DNA from: Burkholderia sp. E7m39 | GTDB lineage: Bacteria; Pseudomonadota; Gammaproteobacteria; Burkholderiales; Burkholderiaceae | Assembly: GCA_001319865.1 (NCBI GenBank) | Contig: BBSL01000414.1 | Coordinates: 1 to 39,661, forward strand | Length of the DNA: 39,661 nucleotides | Reading direction: 5' to 3' | Part shown: piece after piece, positions 23,811 through 31,401 of the stretch | Layout: each line of letters begins with the position of its first letter | How positions within the stretch are numbered: the stretch's first letter is position 1 | Translations under genes and position numbers: made by a program | Notes under the pieces: generated by a model | The model's input: the letters and a program-made list of their open reading frames with translations, nothing else | The model's database searches: none | Told to the model about the DNA's origin: nothing

Positions 23811-24630
23811 TGACGAGCGCGATTCCGCCGAGTATCGCGACTGCGCTCAACGCGAGGCGCGCGGTCAGCGCTTCGCCGAGCAAGACGATGCCGCCCGTGG
23901 CGGCGATCAGCGGCACGCTCAGTTGCACAGTGGCCGCCGTGGACGCCTTGAGGTCTTTCAACGCGGCGTACCAGATCGCATAGCCGACGCCCGACGTGAG
24001 CGCACCGGAAATCGCGGCGAACAGCAGGCCGGTTTTATCGATCGACACGCGCATGAACATCGCCATGCTGACGAGCGCCGCGAAGGGCATCGCGCGAATG
24101 AAGTTGCCTGCCGTGATGGCTGTCGGATCGGCGGCGCGTTTGCCGCGCAGCGAATAGACTCCCCACGCAACGCCCGCACACAACATCAGTATCGACGCGA
24201 ACAGCGGCGGCGCGCTCAGGCCCGGCAGCACGAGTGCGACGAGGCCAGCAAGCGCGCATCCAAGACCAAGCCATTGAAATATGTGCAGACGCTCGCCGCG
24301 CAACAATGCATAGCCGATCATCGTTGCCTGCACCGCGCCGAACAACAACAGCGCGCCCGTGCCCGCGGCCAGCGACACATACGCGAACGAAAAGGCGGCC
24401 GCGTAGGTGAACAGGGCGAGCGCCGAGATCCAGTTGCCGGCAACGGGCTGCGCGGCGCGGCGCCACTGCAGGATGAGCCACAACACGATCGCCGCCGACG
24501 CGATGCGCACCGTGGTGAACGTAGCGGGATCGATCGACGTGCCTTTCAGCGCGACGCGGCACAGCAGCGAGTTGCCGGCGAAGGCGAACATCGCCATGAC
24601 GGTCAGCAACGCGACGCGCATGCGGGGCAT
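23797..24630 (-). CDS. EamA/DMT-superfamily transporter
   Basis: This is a 277-residue inner-membrane exporter with ten predicted TM helices in two EamA repeats. The first (about residues 5-125) begins VALLTVMAMFAFAGNSLLCRVAL, and the second (about 140-275) ends GGIVLLGEALTARLALSAVAILGGIALVIARR (split here). Members of this superfamily export amino acids, nucleosides or other metabolites; the substrate is unknown. The start is uncertain: ATG 24630 and ATG 24621 are close together, and neither has a clear ribosome site. The gene has no adjacent regulator, unlike the second DMT gene in the window. Confidence 0.85.
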   Translation of the reverse strand: MPRMRVALLTVMAMFAFAGNSLLCRVALKGTSIDPATFTTVRIASAAIVLWLILQWRRAAQPVAGNWISALALFTYAAAFSFAYVSLAAGTGALLLFGAVQATMIGYALLRGERLHIFQWLGLGCALAGLVALVLPGLSAPPLFASILMLCAGVAWGVYSLRGKRAADPTAITAGNFIRAMPFAALVSMAMFMRVSIDKTGLLFAAISGALTSGVGYAIWYAALKDLKASTAATVQLSVPLIAATGGIVLLGEALTARLALSAVAILGGIALVIARR

Positions 24631-24745
24631 GGACCGTTGCGCGGAAAAACGGGCGTCTGAAGTGGGCACGATGTTGTGACGTCGGATGCTGCATGCGCGC
24701 ACGGCGCGACACAGCGGCCGCCTATAGAAGGCGGCGGTGAGACGA

Positions 24746-24788
24746 CAAGGCCGAATAGCGTGAGAAGCGCGATTGCTATTCGGCCTTG
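24746..24788. repeat. Perfect 14-base inverted repeat with a 15-base loop
   Basis: The arms CAAGGCCGAATAGC (24746-24759) and GCTATTCGGCCTTG (24775-24788) match perfectly. A second smaller repeat, GCCGCC / GGCGGC, lies just beside it (24717-24735). The element sits between the FAD oxidase stop (24842) and the DMT exporter start, both on the minus strand. There is no T-tract in either direction, so it may be a Rho-type or processing hairpin, or a protein-binding site. Confidence 0.6.
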
Positions 24789-24841
24789 CCCTGGGACTGC
24801 ACGCAACGCATTGTCATCATGCGGGCGTGCAGACAGGTTGT

Positions 24842-26236
24842 TCAAGCCATCGCCGACGGCTTGATGTTCTGGTTATGACGGAACAGATTGTGCGGATCGT
24901 ACCGGTCCTTGACGGCCACGAGCCGCGCATAGTTCGGACCGTATGCCGCGTCCACGCGCGCGGCTTCGTCTTCCGTCATGAAGTTCACATAGACGCTGCC
25001 GAGCGCGAACGGCGCCGATGCATTGAAGAACGCACGTGCCCACGCAATGCAGCGCTCGTCGTCGGCGGCTTCCGTCCAGCGGCCATGCACGTTCATCACG
25101 TACTTCGCGTCGCGATTCGAATAGGCCATCGCGTCGGGCGCGACGCGAGCCGTCTGCCCGCCAATCGCGCCGAAGAAGATCTCGCATTGAGGCGACGGCA
25201 GATTGCCGATTGCGTCGACGAAGGCATCGATCAGACCGTCGTCTATCGTGGCCAGATTGTGCGACTTCCAGTAATTGCGCGCGCCGGGCGTGAGCAGGGG
25301 ATCGAAGGCCTGTTGCCATGCGGTGTACGGCATCGGTCCCAGGTGCTCGCCATAGGGCGTGCCGAACTTGCGCACTTCGTCGGCGATGCTCTCCCGGTTC
25401 GCCGCCGGGCCCGTGTAGCAGACGGCAAATGCGAGGATCGGCTTGCCGTGGACGTCGGCGGGCAGAAATGGCAGCGGCGGTGCAAAGCGCGCTACCGCCC
25501 ACACGGCCAGTTCGTCCGGCCAGGCATCGACGGCGGCGCGGTATTTGACGAGCGCGTCCCGCGCCTGATCCATCGGCAACACGACGAGACCGCCGAACAC
25601 TTCAGGGCCGACTTCGTGCAACTGGAATTCGAACATCGTGACGACGCCAAAGTTGCCGCCGCCGCCGCGAATCGCCCAGAACAGATCTTCGTGTGCGTCC
25701 GCGCTGCAACGGAGCAGTTCGCCGTCGGCCGTGACGATGTCGGCGGAAATCAGATTGTCCACCGTCAACCCGAAGCGCCGGCTGATCCAGCCGAAGCCCC
25801 CGCCAAGCGTGAGGCCGGCGACACCCGTGGTGGAGTTGATGCCGAGCGGCGTGGCAAGGCCGAAGGCTTGCGCTTCGTGATCGAAGTCGCGCAGCAGGCA
25901 GCCCGGTTCGACATACGCACGGCGCGCGATGGGATCGATGCGCGCGGACTTCATCTGCGACAGGTCGATCAGCATGCCGTCTTCGCATACGCCGCTGCCC
26001 GCGATGTTGTGGCCGCCGCCGCGCACGGCGAGCAGCAACTGGTTGTCGCGCGCGAAATTGACGGCGCGCCGGACATCGGCCGTGCCTGCGCAGCGAACGA
26101 TGATCGCGGGACGACGGTCGATCATCGCATTCCAGATACTGCGTGCTTCATCGAACGATGGATCGCCGGGCAATACGACCTGGCCTCGCGTGAGAGCTTT
26201 GAGTTCATCGATTGCACTGCTGGACAGCTTCGCCAT
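24842..26236 (-). CDS. Berberine-bridge-type FAD-linked oxidase
   Basis: This 464-residue flavoprotein oxidase belongs to the FAD-binding type 4 (PCMH)/BBE family. The FAD domain (about 40-215) has VRGGGHNIAGSG, whose H76 is the likely flavin-attachment residue, and GVAGLTLGGGFGW. The position of the second covalent Cys seen in bicovalent members is Ser/Thr (GINSTTGVAG), so single attachment is expected. The C-terminal BBE segment is RYDPHNLFRHNQNIKP. These enzymes oxidise sugars, alcohols or alkaloid-like compounds with oxygen; the substrate is unknown. No export signal is present. ATG 26236 has a good GGAGG six bases upstream. Confidence 0.88.
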   Translation of the reverse strand: MAKLSSSAIDELKALTRGQVVLPGDPSFDEARSIWNAMIDRRPAIIVRCAGTADVRRAVNFARDNQLLLAVRGGGHNIAGSGVCEDGMLIDLSQMKSARIDPIARRAYVEPGCLLRDFDHEAQAFGLATPLGINSTTGVAGLTLGGGFGWISRRFGLTVDNLISADIVTADGELLRCSADAHEDLFWAIRGGGGNFGVVTMFEFQLHEVGPEVFGGLVVLPMDQARDALVKYRAAVDAWPDELAVWAVARFAPPLPFLPADVHGKPILAFAVCYTGPAANRESIADEVRKFGTPYGEHLGPMPYTAWQQAFDPLLTPGARNYWKSHNLATIDDGLIDAFVDAIGNLPSPQCEIFFGAIGGQTARVAPDAMAYSNRDAKYVMNVHGRWTEAADDERCIAWARAFFNASAPFALGSVYVNFMTEDEAARVDAAYGPNYARLVAVKDRYDPHNLFRHNQNIKPSAMA

Positions 26237-27130
26237 GCTACACCTCCGGTACGAACGAACAACGTCCGGACCCCTCGATCATGTCTGATCAAAGTAGTTC
26301 GGACGACCTGGCTTTCATTCAGTAAACGGGGCTGACCGGCGCCCACAAATTAACGTTTACCCGTATGCGTGAATGCGCATCGACATCGCCTTCAAAAAAC
26401 GGACATCGGCGGGAAAAAGCCCCATGAAACAGGGTGTTTTTCGAGCGATGCCGGGAATGGAGTACTTCGTGAATTGCGCTCGCGTGCGAAGCGTGAGCGG
26501 CGACGCAGATGCATCACTGGTACGCGCCTCACATGCGCTAGCGCTGCGCGTTGCCAGGTGCCTGTCACTCGCGGGCGAGCGCGATCGCGCATCGCCTGGA
26601 GCGAGTGTCAGAAGACGCGTGCATGCCGCCGCCGATCGATGATTTCACCGTGACTGCGCGGTGCTTTTCTTCTGTTACGCTGACTGCCTACTTTCTCCAT
26701 GTAAGTAAATGAGCGCGAATGCGTAATGTATTGTTCTACTGGTCGTAAGTGCCGTAGATGATGAATGTTTATCTTTTGTATGGTTAACCCCGATTTAAAC
26801 GTAAACGAACAAAAGAGAACATTGTTACTGTTGTTTTGATTTCATTTTTGAACATTGGCCGGTGGGCCCGTTTTTGAAGTACCCGAATAAAAAACAATCG
26901 GGACAATGGATCGACGACAGCATTCCCGGCGCTCGCGCGGCGCCATCCCTTGCCCTGCCTCTCGTATGCGAACCGACCGCGCATTGCGCAGTCCGGCGAT
27001 TGCGAACGCGTAGTCCAGTCACTGCTGTAGCCGTAACCCGGCGTGCGCCTTCGCATCGAAGCCGCGGTCGAACGAACAACAAGCAAAAGAAAGCGAAGCT
27101 GCATCAGAAGCATCGAACAAGGAGAGCAAT
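26237..27130. other. 894-base non-coding leader between the FAD oxidase and the glycerol importer operon
   Basis: No convincing gene is present. The part 26240-26320 serves the minus-strand oxidase promoter and contains GATCA-TGTC-TGATC. The middle (26370-26640) is GC-rich with an open plus frame (26424-26642), but its third positions are not GC-biased as real genes here are. From about 26650 to 26900 the DNA is markedly AT-rich, the best place for the importer promoter and its operators. It includes CGAACAAA (26806-26813) and two copies of GAACATTG (26817 and 26850). Confidence 0.5.
26764..26857. promoter_or_regulatory. Candidate operator cluster upstream of the glycerol importer (GlpR-like half-sites)
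   Basis: Four sequences resemble halves of the E. coli-type GlpR operator (AWCGAACATW and its complement): AATGTTTATC at 26764-26773, AAACGAACAA ending near 26812, and GAACATTG at 26817-26824 and 26850-26857. The last two copies are 33 bases apart, about three helix turns. None forms a complete near-consensus 20-mer, and no glpR gene is in the window, so this is a weak inference based on position ahead of glycerol-uptake genes. Confidence 0.3.
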
Positions 27131-28243
27131 TTGGTCTTGGAACTGGAGCGGGTCACCGTCGTTTCGGGCGGGATGACGCATCTGTACGGCGTCGATCTGC
27201 GTCTCGTCCCGGGGGCGATCAATGTGTTGCTGGGTCCGACCCAGGCAGGCAAGACCACGTTGATGCGCGTCATGGCAGGACTCGACAGGCCGACTACCGG
27301 CCGCGTGATCGTCGACGGCCAGGATGTGACGGGCGTGAGTGTGCGTCAGCGCAACCTCGCGATGGTTTATCAGCAGTTCATCAACTATCCCGCGATGACG
27401 GTGTTCGAGAACATCGCATCGCCGCTCAGACTGCAAAAGACGGACGCCGGGGAAATCCGCCGCCGCGTGCATGAAGTCGCTGCGAAGCTGCATATCGATC
27501 ATCTGCTCGAGCGGCGGCCCGGCGAACTGTCGGGCGGCCAGCAGCAGCGCTGCGCGCTGGCGCGCGCGCTCGTCAAACGCACATCGCTGGTGCTGCTCGA
27601 CGAGCCGCTCGTGAACCTCGACTACAAGCTGCGCGAAGAATTGCGCGCCGAACTCACGACACTCTTTGCCGACGGCAAGACCACTGTGGTCTACGCGACC
27701 ACGGAGCCGCTCGAAGCGCTGCTGCTCGGCGGCTACACGGCCGTGGTCGACAAGGGCCGCGTGCTGCAGTTCGGCCCGACGCTCGACGTCTACAACGCGC
27801 CCGCCAACGTCGACGTGGCTGCCGTCTTCAATGATCCGCCGATGAACATGCTGACGAGCGAACTGCTTGAAAACGGCGACGCACGTCTGCCTATCGGTTT
27901 CGACGTGCCCGTGCGCCGCGCGGCGGCTGACGCTGTCGGCGCGGGCACGTGCCGCATCGGCATACGGCCCGGCCACTTGCGGCTCGCGCCGCGCAACGCG
28001 CATTCGATCGCCGTGCCTTGCCTGCTCGAACTGGCCGAGCTGAGCGGCTCCGAGACCTACCTGCACCTGCATACGCGCCACGGCGGCATCGATCTCGTCG
28101 CGCAGTTGCAAGGTGTGCATCAAATCGAGCTTGGCACGCAGCTCGATGTCTATGTCGATCCCGATGAACTGTTCGTGTTCGGCGCGGACTCGAACCTTGT
28201 CGCGCGTCCGAAGGTGCAGGAGGTGGCATATGGCGCGCATTGA
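27131..28243 (+). CDS. glpS: Glycerol ABC importer ATPase GlpS
   Basis: This is a 370-residue cytoplasmic ATPase of the MalK/UgpC family with a C-terminal TOBE-like regulatory part (about 240-370). It drives glycerol uptake together with the five following genes. The signature LSGGQ (133-137) and Walker B VLLDEP (D157, E158) are intact. Walker A reads GPTQAGKT (35-42) with Gln where GxxGxGK has Gly, and the H-loop reads YATTEP with Thr191 in place of the switch His. Its own nucleotide site is therefore degenerate. It starts at a TTG with GGAG six bases upstream and overlaps glpT by 14 bases. Confidence 0.87.
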   Translation: MVLELERVTVVSGGMTHLYGVDLRLVPGAINVLLGPTQAGKTTLMRVMAGLDRPTTGRVIVDGQDVTGVSVRQRNLAMVYQQFINYPAMTVFENIASPLRLQKTDAGEIRRRVHEVAAKLHIDHLLERRPGELSGGQQQRCALARALVKRTSLVLLDEPLVNLDYKLREELRAELTTLFADGKTTVVYATTEPLEALLLGGYTAVVDKGRVLQFGPTLDVYNAPANVDVAAVFNDPPMNMLTSELLENGDARLPIGFDVPVRRAAADAVGAGTCRIGIRPGHLRLAPRNAHSIAVPCLLELAELSGSETYLHLHTRHGGIDLVAQLQGVHQIELGTQLDVYVDPDELFVFGADSNLVARPKVQEVAYGAH

Positions 28244-29339
28244 GTTTCAGAACCTGGGGCATGCGTATGGCCCGAATCCCGCGTCGCTGGACGATTACGC
28301 GCTGCAGCCGATGAGCATGGTCTGGGAAGACGGCGGCGCGTATGCGCTGCTCGGTCCTTCGGGGTGCGGGAAATCGACGCTGCTGAACATCGTCTCGGGC
28401 TTGATCAAACCGTCGGAAGGCAAGGTTCTGTTCAATGGGCACGACGTCACGACGAAAAGCGCGCGCGAACGCAACATTGCCCAGGTGTTTCAGTTCCCCG
28501 TGATCTACGACACGATGAGCGTGTTCGACAACCTGGCGTTTCCGCTGCGCAATCGCGGACTCCCCGCAGCGGAAGTGCGCACGCGCGTGCACGAAGTCGC
28601 CGACATTCTCGACATGGCGCGCGAATTGCCGCGCAAGGCGAGCAATCTGTCGGCGGATGCGAAGCAGAAGATTTCACTCGGCCGTGGGCTCGTGCGCAAG
28701 GACGTCGCGGCGATCCTGTTCGACGAACCCTTGACCGTCATCGATCCGCATATGAAGTGGATGCTGCGGCGTCAGTTGAAGAAGATCCATCAGCAATTGA
28801 AACTCACGCTGATCTACGTCACGCATGACCAGGTCGAAGCACTGACTTTCGCCGACGAAGTGGTGGTGATGACGAACGGGCGCGTGGTGCAAAAGGGCGG
28901 TCCCGAAGCGCTCTTCCTCAGGCCCGATCACGCGTTTGTCGGCTATTTCATCGGCAGTCCTGGCATGAATCTGTGCCCCGTGAGTCTCGACGGCGACGGC
29001 ATCAAGCTCGGTGCGCAGCGCATTGCGGTCGACTCCGCGACGCTCGCGACGCTCAAGAATACGAACGGCGATCTCAAGCTCGGAATCCGGCCGGAGTTCG
29101 TGCGGCTTGCCAATGACGGCGAAGCGGGCGCCGTGAGGGCAGAAGTCACGCGCGCGCAGCAACTCGGCAATTACCAGCTCGTCACGGCGAGCTGCGAAGG
29201 CCACGTGTTCAACGCGAAAATGGAGCCGAACTTGCGCGTCGTGGATGGCCCCGTGTGGTTGCGCGTCGCCGCGCCCGAAACCGTTTATTTCAGCAACGAC
29301 GAACGCATTGCGGTGCGTGCCGCGGGAGGCGCGCGATGA
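28230..29339 (+). CDS. glpT: Glycerol ABC importer ATPase GlpT
   Basis: This is a 369-residue ATPase partner of GlpS. Walker A GPSGCGKST (42-50), Walker B ILFDEP (D165, E166) and the switch His in VTHDQ (H199) are intact. The ABC signature is degenerate: LSADA (140-144) replaces LSGGQ, and the D-loop reads VID. Its nucleotide site would pair with the intact signature of GlpS and work, while its own signature faces the weak GlpS site. The C-terminal ~120 residues are TOBE-like. The start lies inside glpS with AGGAGG six bases upstream, and the stop overlaps glpP by four bases. This glpT is the glycerol ATPase, not the E. coli glycerol-3-phosphate antiporter of the same name. Confidence 0.87.
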   Translation: MARIEFQNLGHAYGPNPASLDDYALQPMSMVWEDGGAYALLGPSGCGKSTLLNIVSGLIKPSEGKVLFNGHDVTTKSARERNIAQVFQFPVIYDTMSVFDNLAFPLRNRGLPAAEVRTRVHEVADILDMARELPRKASNLSADAKQKISLGRGLVRKDVAAILFDEPLTVIDPHMKWMLRRQLKKIHQQLKLTLIYVTHDQVEALTFADEVVVMTNGRVVQKGGPEALFLRPDHAFVGYFIGSPGMNLCPVSLDGDGIKLGAQRIAVDSATLATLKNTNGDLKLGIRPEFVRLANDGEAGAVRAEVTRAQQLGNYQLVTASCEGHVFNAKMEPNLRVVDGPVWLRVAAPETVYFSNDERIAVRAAGGAR

Positions 29340-30229
29340 ACAAGCCGCTCAACCAGAAGGCGTGGCTGCTCGTCGTGCCGGTATTCATCTGCGTTGCGTT
29401 TTCAGCGATTCTGCCGTTGATGACGGTCGTCAACTATTCGGTGCAGGACATCATCAGCCCGACGCAGCATGTGTTCGTCGGCACCGAATGGTTTCGCAAC
29501 ATCATGACCGATCCGGATCTGCGCGGCGCGCTGGGCAGGCAGATCATCTTTTCGGCCTGCGTGCTGCTGTTCGAAATCCCGCTCGGCGTCGGACTCGCAC
29601 TCGCGATGCCCGCATCGGGATGGCGCGCATCGGCTGCCCTCGTCGTGCTTGCAATGCCGCTGCTGATTCCATGGAACGTGGTCGGCACGATCTGGCAGAT
29701 CTTCGGCCGGCCCGACATCGGTTTGCTCGGCTATGTGCTCAATCGGATCGGCGTGGAATACAACTACACGGCAAGTCCCACCGATGCGTGGGTGACCGTG
29801 CTGGTGATGGACATCTGGCACTGGACGCCGCTCGTCGCATTGCTCTGCTACGCAGGCTTGCGCGCGATTCCCGATGCGTTCTATCAGGCTGCGGAAATCG
29901 ACGGCGCGAGCCGCTTTGCCGTATTTCGCCATATCGAGTTGCCCAAGATGCGCGGCGTGCTGATGATCGCCGTGCTGTTGCGATTCATGGACAGCTTCAT
30001 GATCTATACAGAACCGTTCGTGCTCACGGGCGGCGGCCCCGGCGACTCCACCACATTCCTTAGCCAGTACCTGACGCAAAAGGCCGTGGGTCAGTTCGAT
30101 CTCGGACCTGCGGCCGCTTTCTCGTTGATCTACTTCCTGATCATCCTGCTGCTCTGCTTCATTCTCTACAACTGGATGGAGCGAGTGGGCAAGGGCGGTC
30201 CTGCCACGACGGGAGAAGACAATGCGTGA
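29336..30229 (+). CDS. glpP: Glycerol ABC importer permease GlpP
   Basis: This is a 297-residue inner-membrane permease of the MalF-like binding-protein-dependent type with six predicted TM helices. The ATPase-contact EAA loop reads AAEIDGASRFAVFRHIELP (about 180-198), and FVLTGGGPGDSTT is the usual MalF-type motif after the fifth helix. The ATG overlaps the glpT stop as ATGA, so translation is coupled. It pairs with GlpQ to form the channel. Length and topology match the glycerol GlpP group, and the assignment comes mainly from the operon order. Confidence 0.87.
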   Translation: MNKPLNQKAWLLVVPVFICVAFSAILPLMTVVNYSVQDIISPTQHVFVGTEWFRNIMTDPDLRGALGRQIIFSACVLLFEIPLGVGLALAMPASGWRASAALVVLAMPLLIPWNVVGTIWQIFGRPDIGLLGYVLNRIGVEYNYTASPTDAWVTVLVMDIWHWTPLVALLCYAGLRAIPDAFYQAAEIDGASRFAVFRHIELPKMRGVLMIAVLLRFMDSFMIYTEPFVLTGGGPGDSTTFLSQYLTQKAVGQFDLGPAAAFSLIYFLIILLLCFILYNWMERVGKGGPATTGEDNA

Positions 30230-31034
30230 TAACCGCCGCTGGACGCGCGCGCTCGTATTGATCGTCTATATCGCGTTTGCGCTGCTTCCGCTGTACTGGA
30301 TGCTGTCGATCTCGCTGCGTACGAATGAGGAAACCATGTCGGCATTCGCCACATGGCCGCAGCACGTCACGTTCGACAACTACAAGGTCATCTTCACCGA
30401 TCCGTCGTGGTACTGGGGCTACATCAATTCGATCGTCTACGTGCTGATGAATACGGTGATGTCGGTGCTGGTCGCATTGCCGGCTGCGTATGCGTTTTCC
30501 CGCTATCGCTTTCTCGGTGACAAGCATATGTTCTTCTGGCTGCTCACCAACCGGATGACGCCGCCCGCCGTGTTCCTGTTGCCGTTCTTTCAGCTCTATT
30601 CGAGTGTCGGGCTGATGGACACCTACGTTGCCGTGGCACTCGCGCACATGCTGTTCAACGTGCCGCTCGCCGTGTGGATTCTCGAAGGCTTCATGTCGGG
30701 CGTATCACGTGAAATCGACGAGACCGCCTATATCGACGGTTATTCGTTTCCGACCTTCTTCATCAAGATTTTTCTTCCCTTGATCAAGTCGGGCGTCGGC
30801 GTGACGGCGTTCTTTTGCTTCATGTTCAGCTGGGTCGAACTGCTGCTCGCGCGCACGCTCACCACCGTCAATGCCAAGCCGATCGCGGCTGTAATGACGC
30901 GCACCGTGTCGGCGGCGGGCATGGATTGGGGCGTGCTGTCCGCAGCGGGCGTCCTGACGATCATTCCGGGCGCACTCGTGATCTATTTCGTGCGCAACTA
31001 CATCGCCAAAGGCTTTGCGATGGGGAGAGTGTGA
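30222..31034 (+). CDS. glpQ: Glycerol ABC importer permease GlpQ
   Basis: This is a 270-residue MalG-like inner-membrane permease with six predicted TM helices, starting at a basic-hydrophobic RRWTRALVLIVYIAFALLPLYWML (split here). The EAA loop reads DETAYIDGYSFPTFFIKIFLP (split; about 165-187), where it contacts the ATPases. It overlaps glpP by eight bases, and its TGA shares an A with the next ATG. The name refers to the ABC glycerol system; it is unrelated to the glycerophosphodiesterase also called GlpQ. Confidence 0.87.
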   Translation: MRDNRRWTRALVLIVYIAFALLPLYWMLSISLRTNEETMSAFATWPQHVTFDNYKVIFTDPSWYWGYINSIVYVLMNTVMSVLVALPAAYAFSRYRFLGDKHMFFWLLTNRMTPPAVFLLPFFQLYSSVGLMDTYVAVALAHMLFNVPLAVWILEGFMSGVSREIDETAYIDGYSFPTFFIKIFLPLIKSGVGVTAFFCFMFSWVELLLARTLTTVNAKPIAAVMTRTVSAAGMDWGVLSAAGVLTIIPGALVIYFVRNYIAKGFAMGRV

Positions 31035-31315
31035 TGTTCACGTGGATGTACTGGACACCCGAAGTAGCCATCTTCTTTGGCTGTGTCGCCGTCATGCTGG
31101 CGGGCATGACCGTATGGGAAATGCGCATGCCGACCATCGAGCGCAAAGGATTTCTGCCCATTGCAACGACGCGCGGCGACCGGCTCTTTATCGGCCTGTT
31201 GACGGCTGCCTACGTAAATCTGGCGTGGATCGCCGTCAGCGGCGAAGGCGCGAGCGCATGGCCCGGCTTTGCGGCATCGGTCGTGGTGCTGCTCGCGATC
31301 ATGTGGAAAGGCTAA
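31034..31315 (+). CDS. glpU: Small membrane protein GlpU (DUF2160) of the glycerol importer
   Basis: This 93-residue inner-membrane protein has three hydrophobic segments (about 7-25, 48-66 and 74-90) and a conserved cytoplasmic-looking loop, MRMPTIERKGFLPIATTRGDR. It matches the small DUF2160 subunit that is found only in glycerol-type ABC operons between the permeases and the binding protein; its exact role is unknown. GGAG six bases upstream supports the start, which overlaps the glpQ stop. Its presence is the strongest single reason to call the operon glycerol-specific and not a general sugar importer. Confidence 0.85.
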   Translation: MFTWMYWTPEVAIFFGCVAVMLAGMTVWEMRMPTIERKGFLPIATTRGDRLFIGLLTAAYVNLAWIAVSGEGASAWPGFAASVVVLLAIMWKG

Positions 31316-31401
31316 CGCTTAAGAACAAACCGGTTCCGTTGATGCCCCGGGCGGCAATCGGCAGATGATCCAAAAGGGGTGTGGAGACACAGGAGAAGAC
31401 C

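Noticed and set aside
26369..26653. Two overlapping plus-strand open frames in the long leader
   Set aside because: No ribosome site, no third-position GC bias and no recognisable motif.
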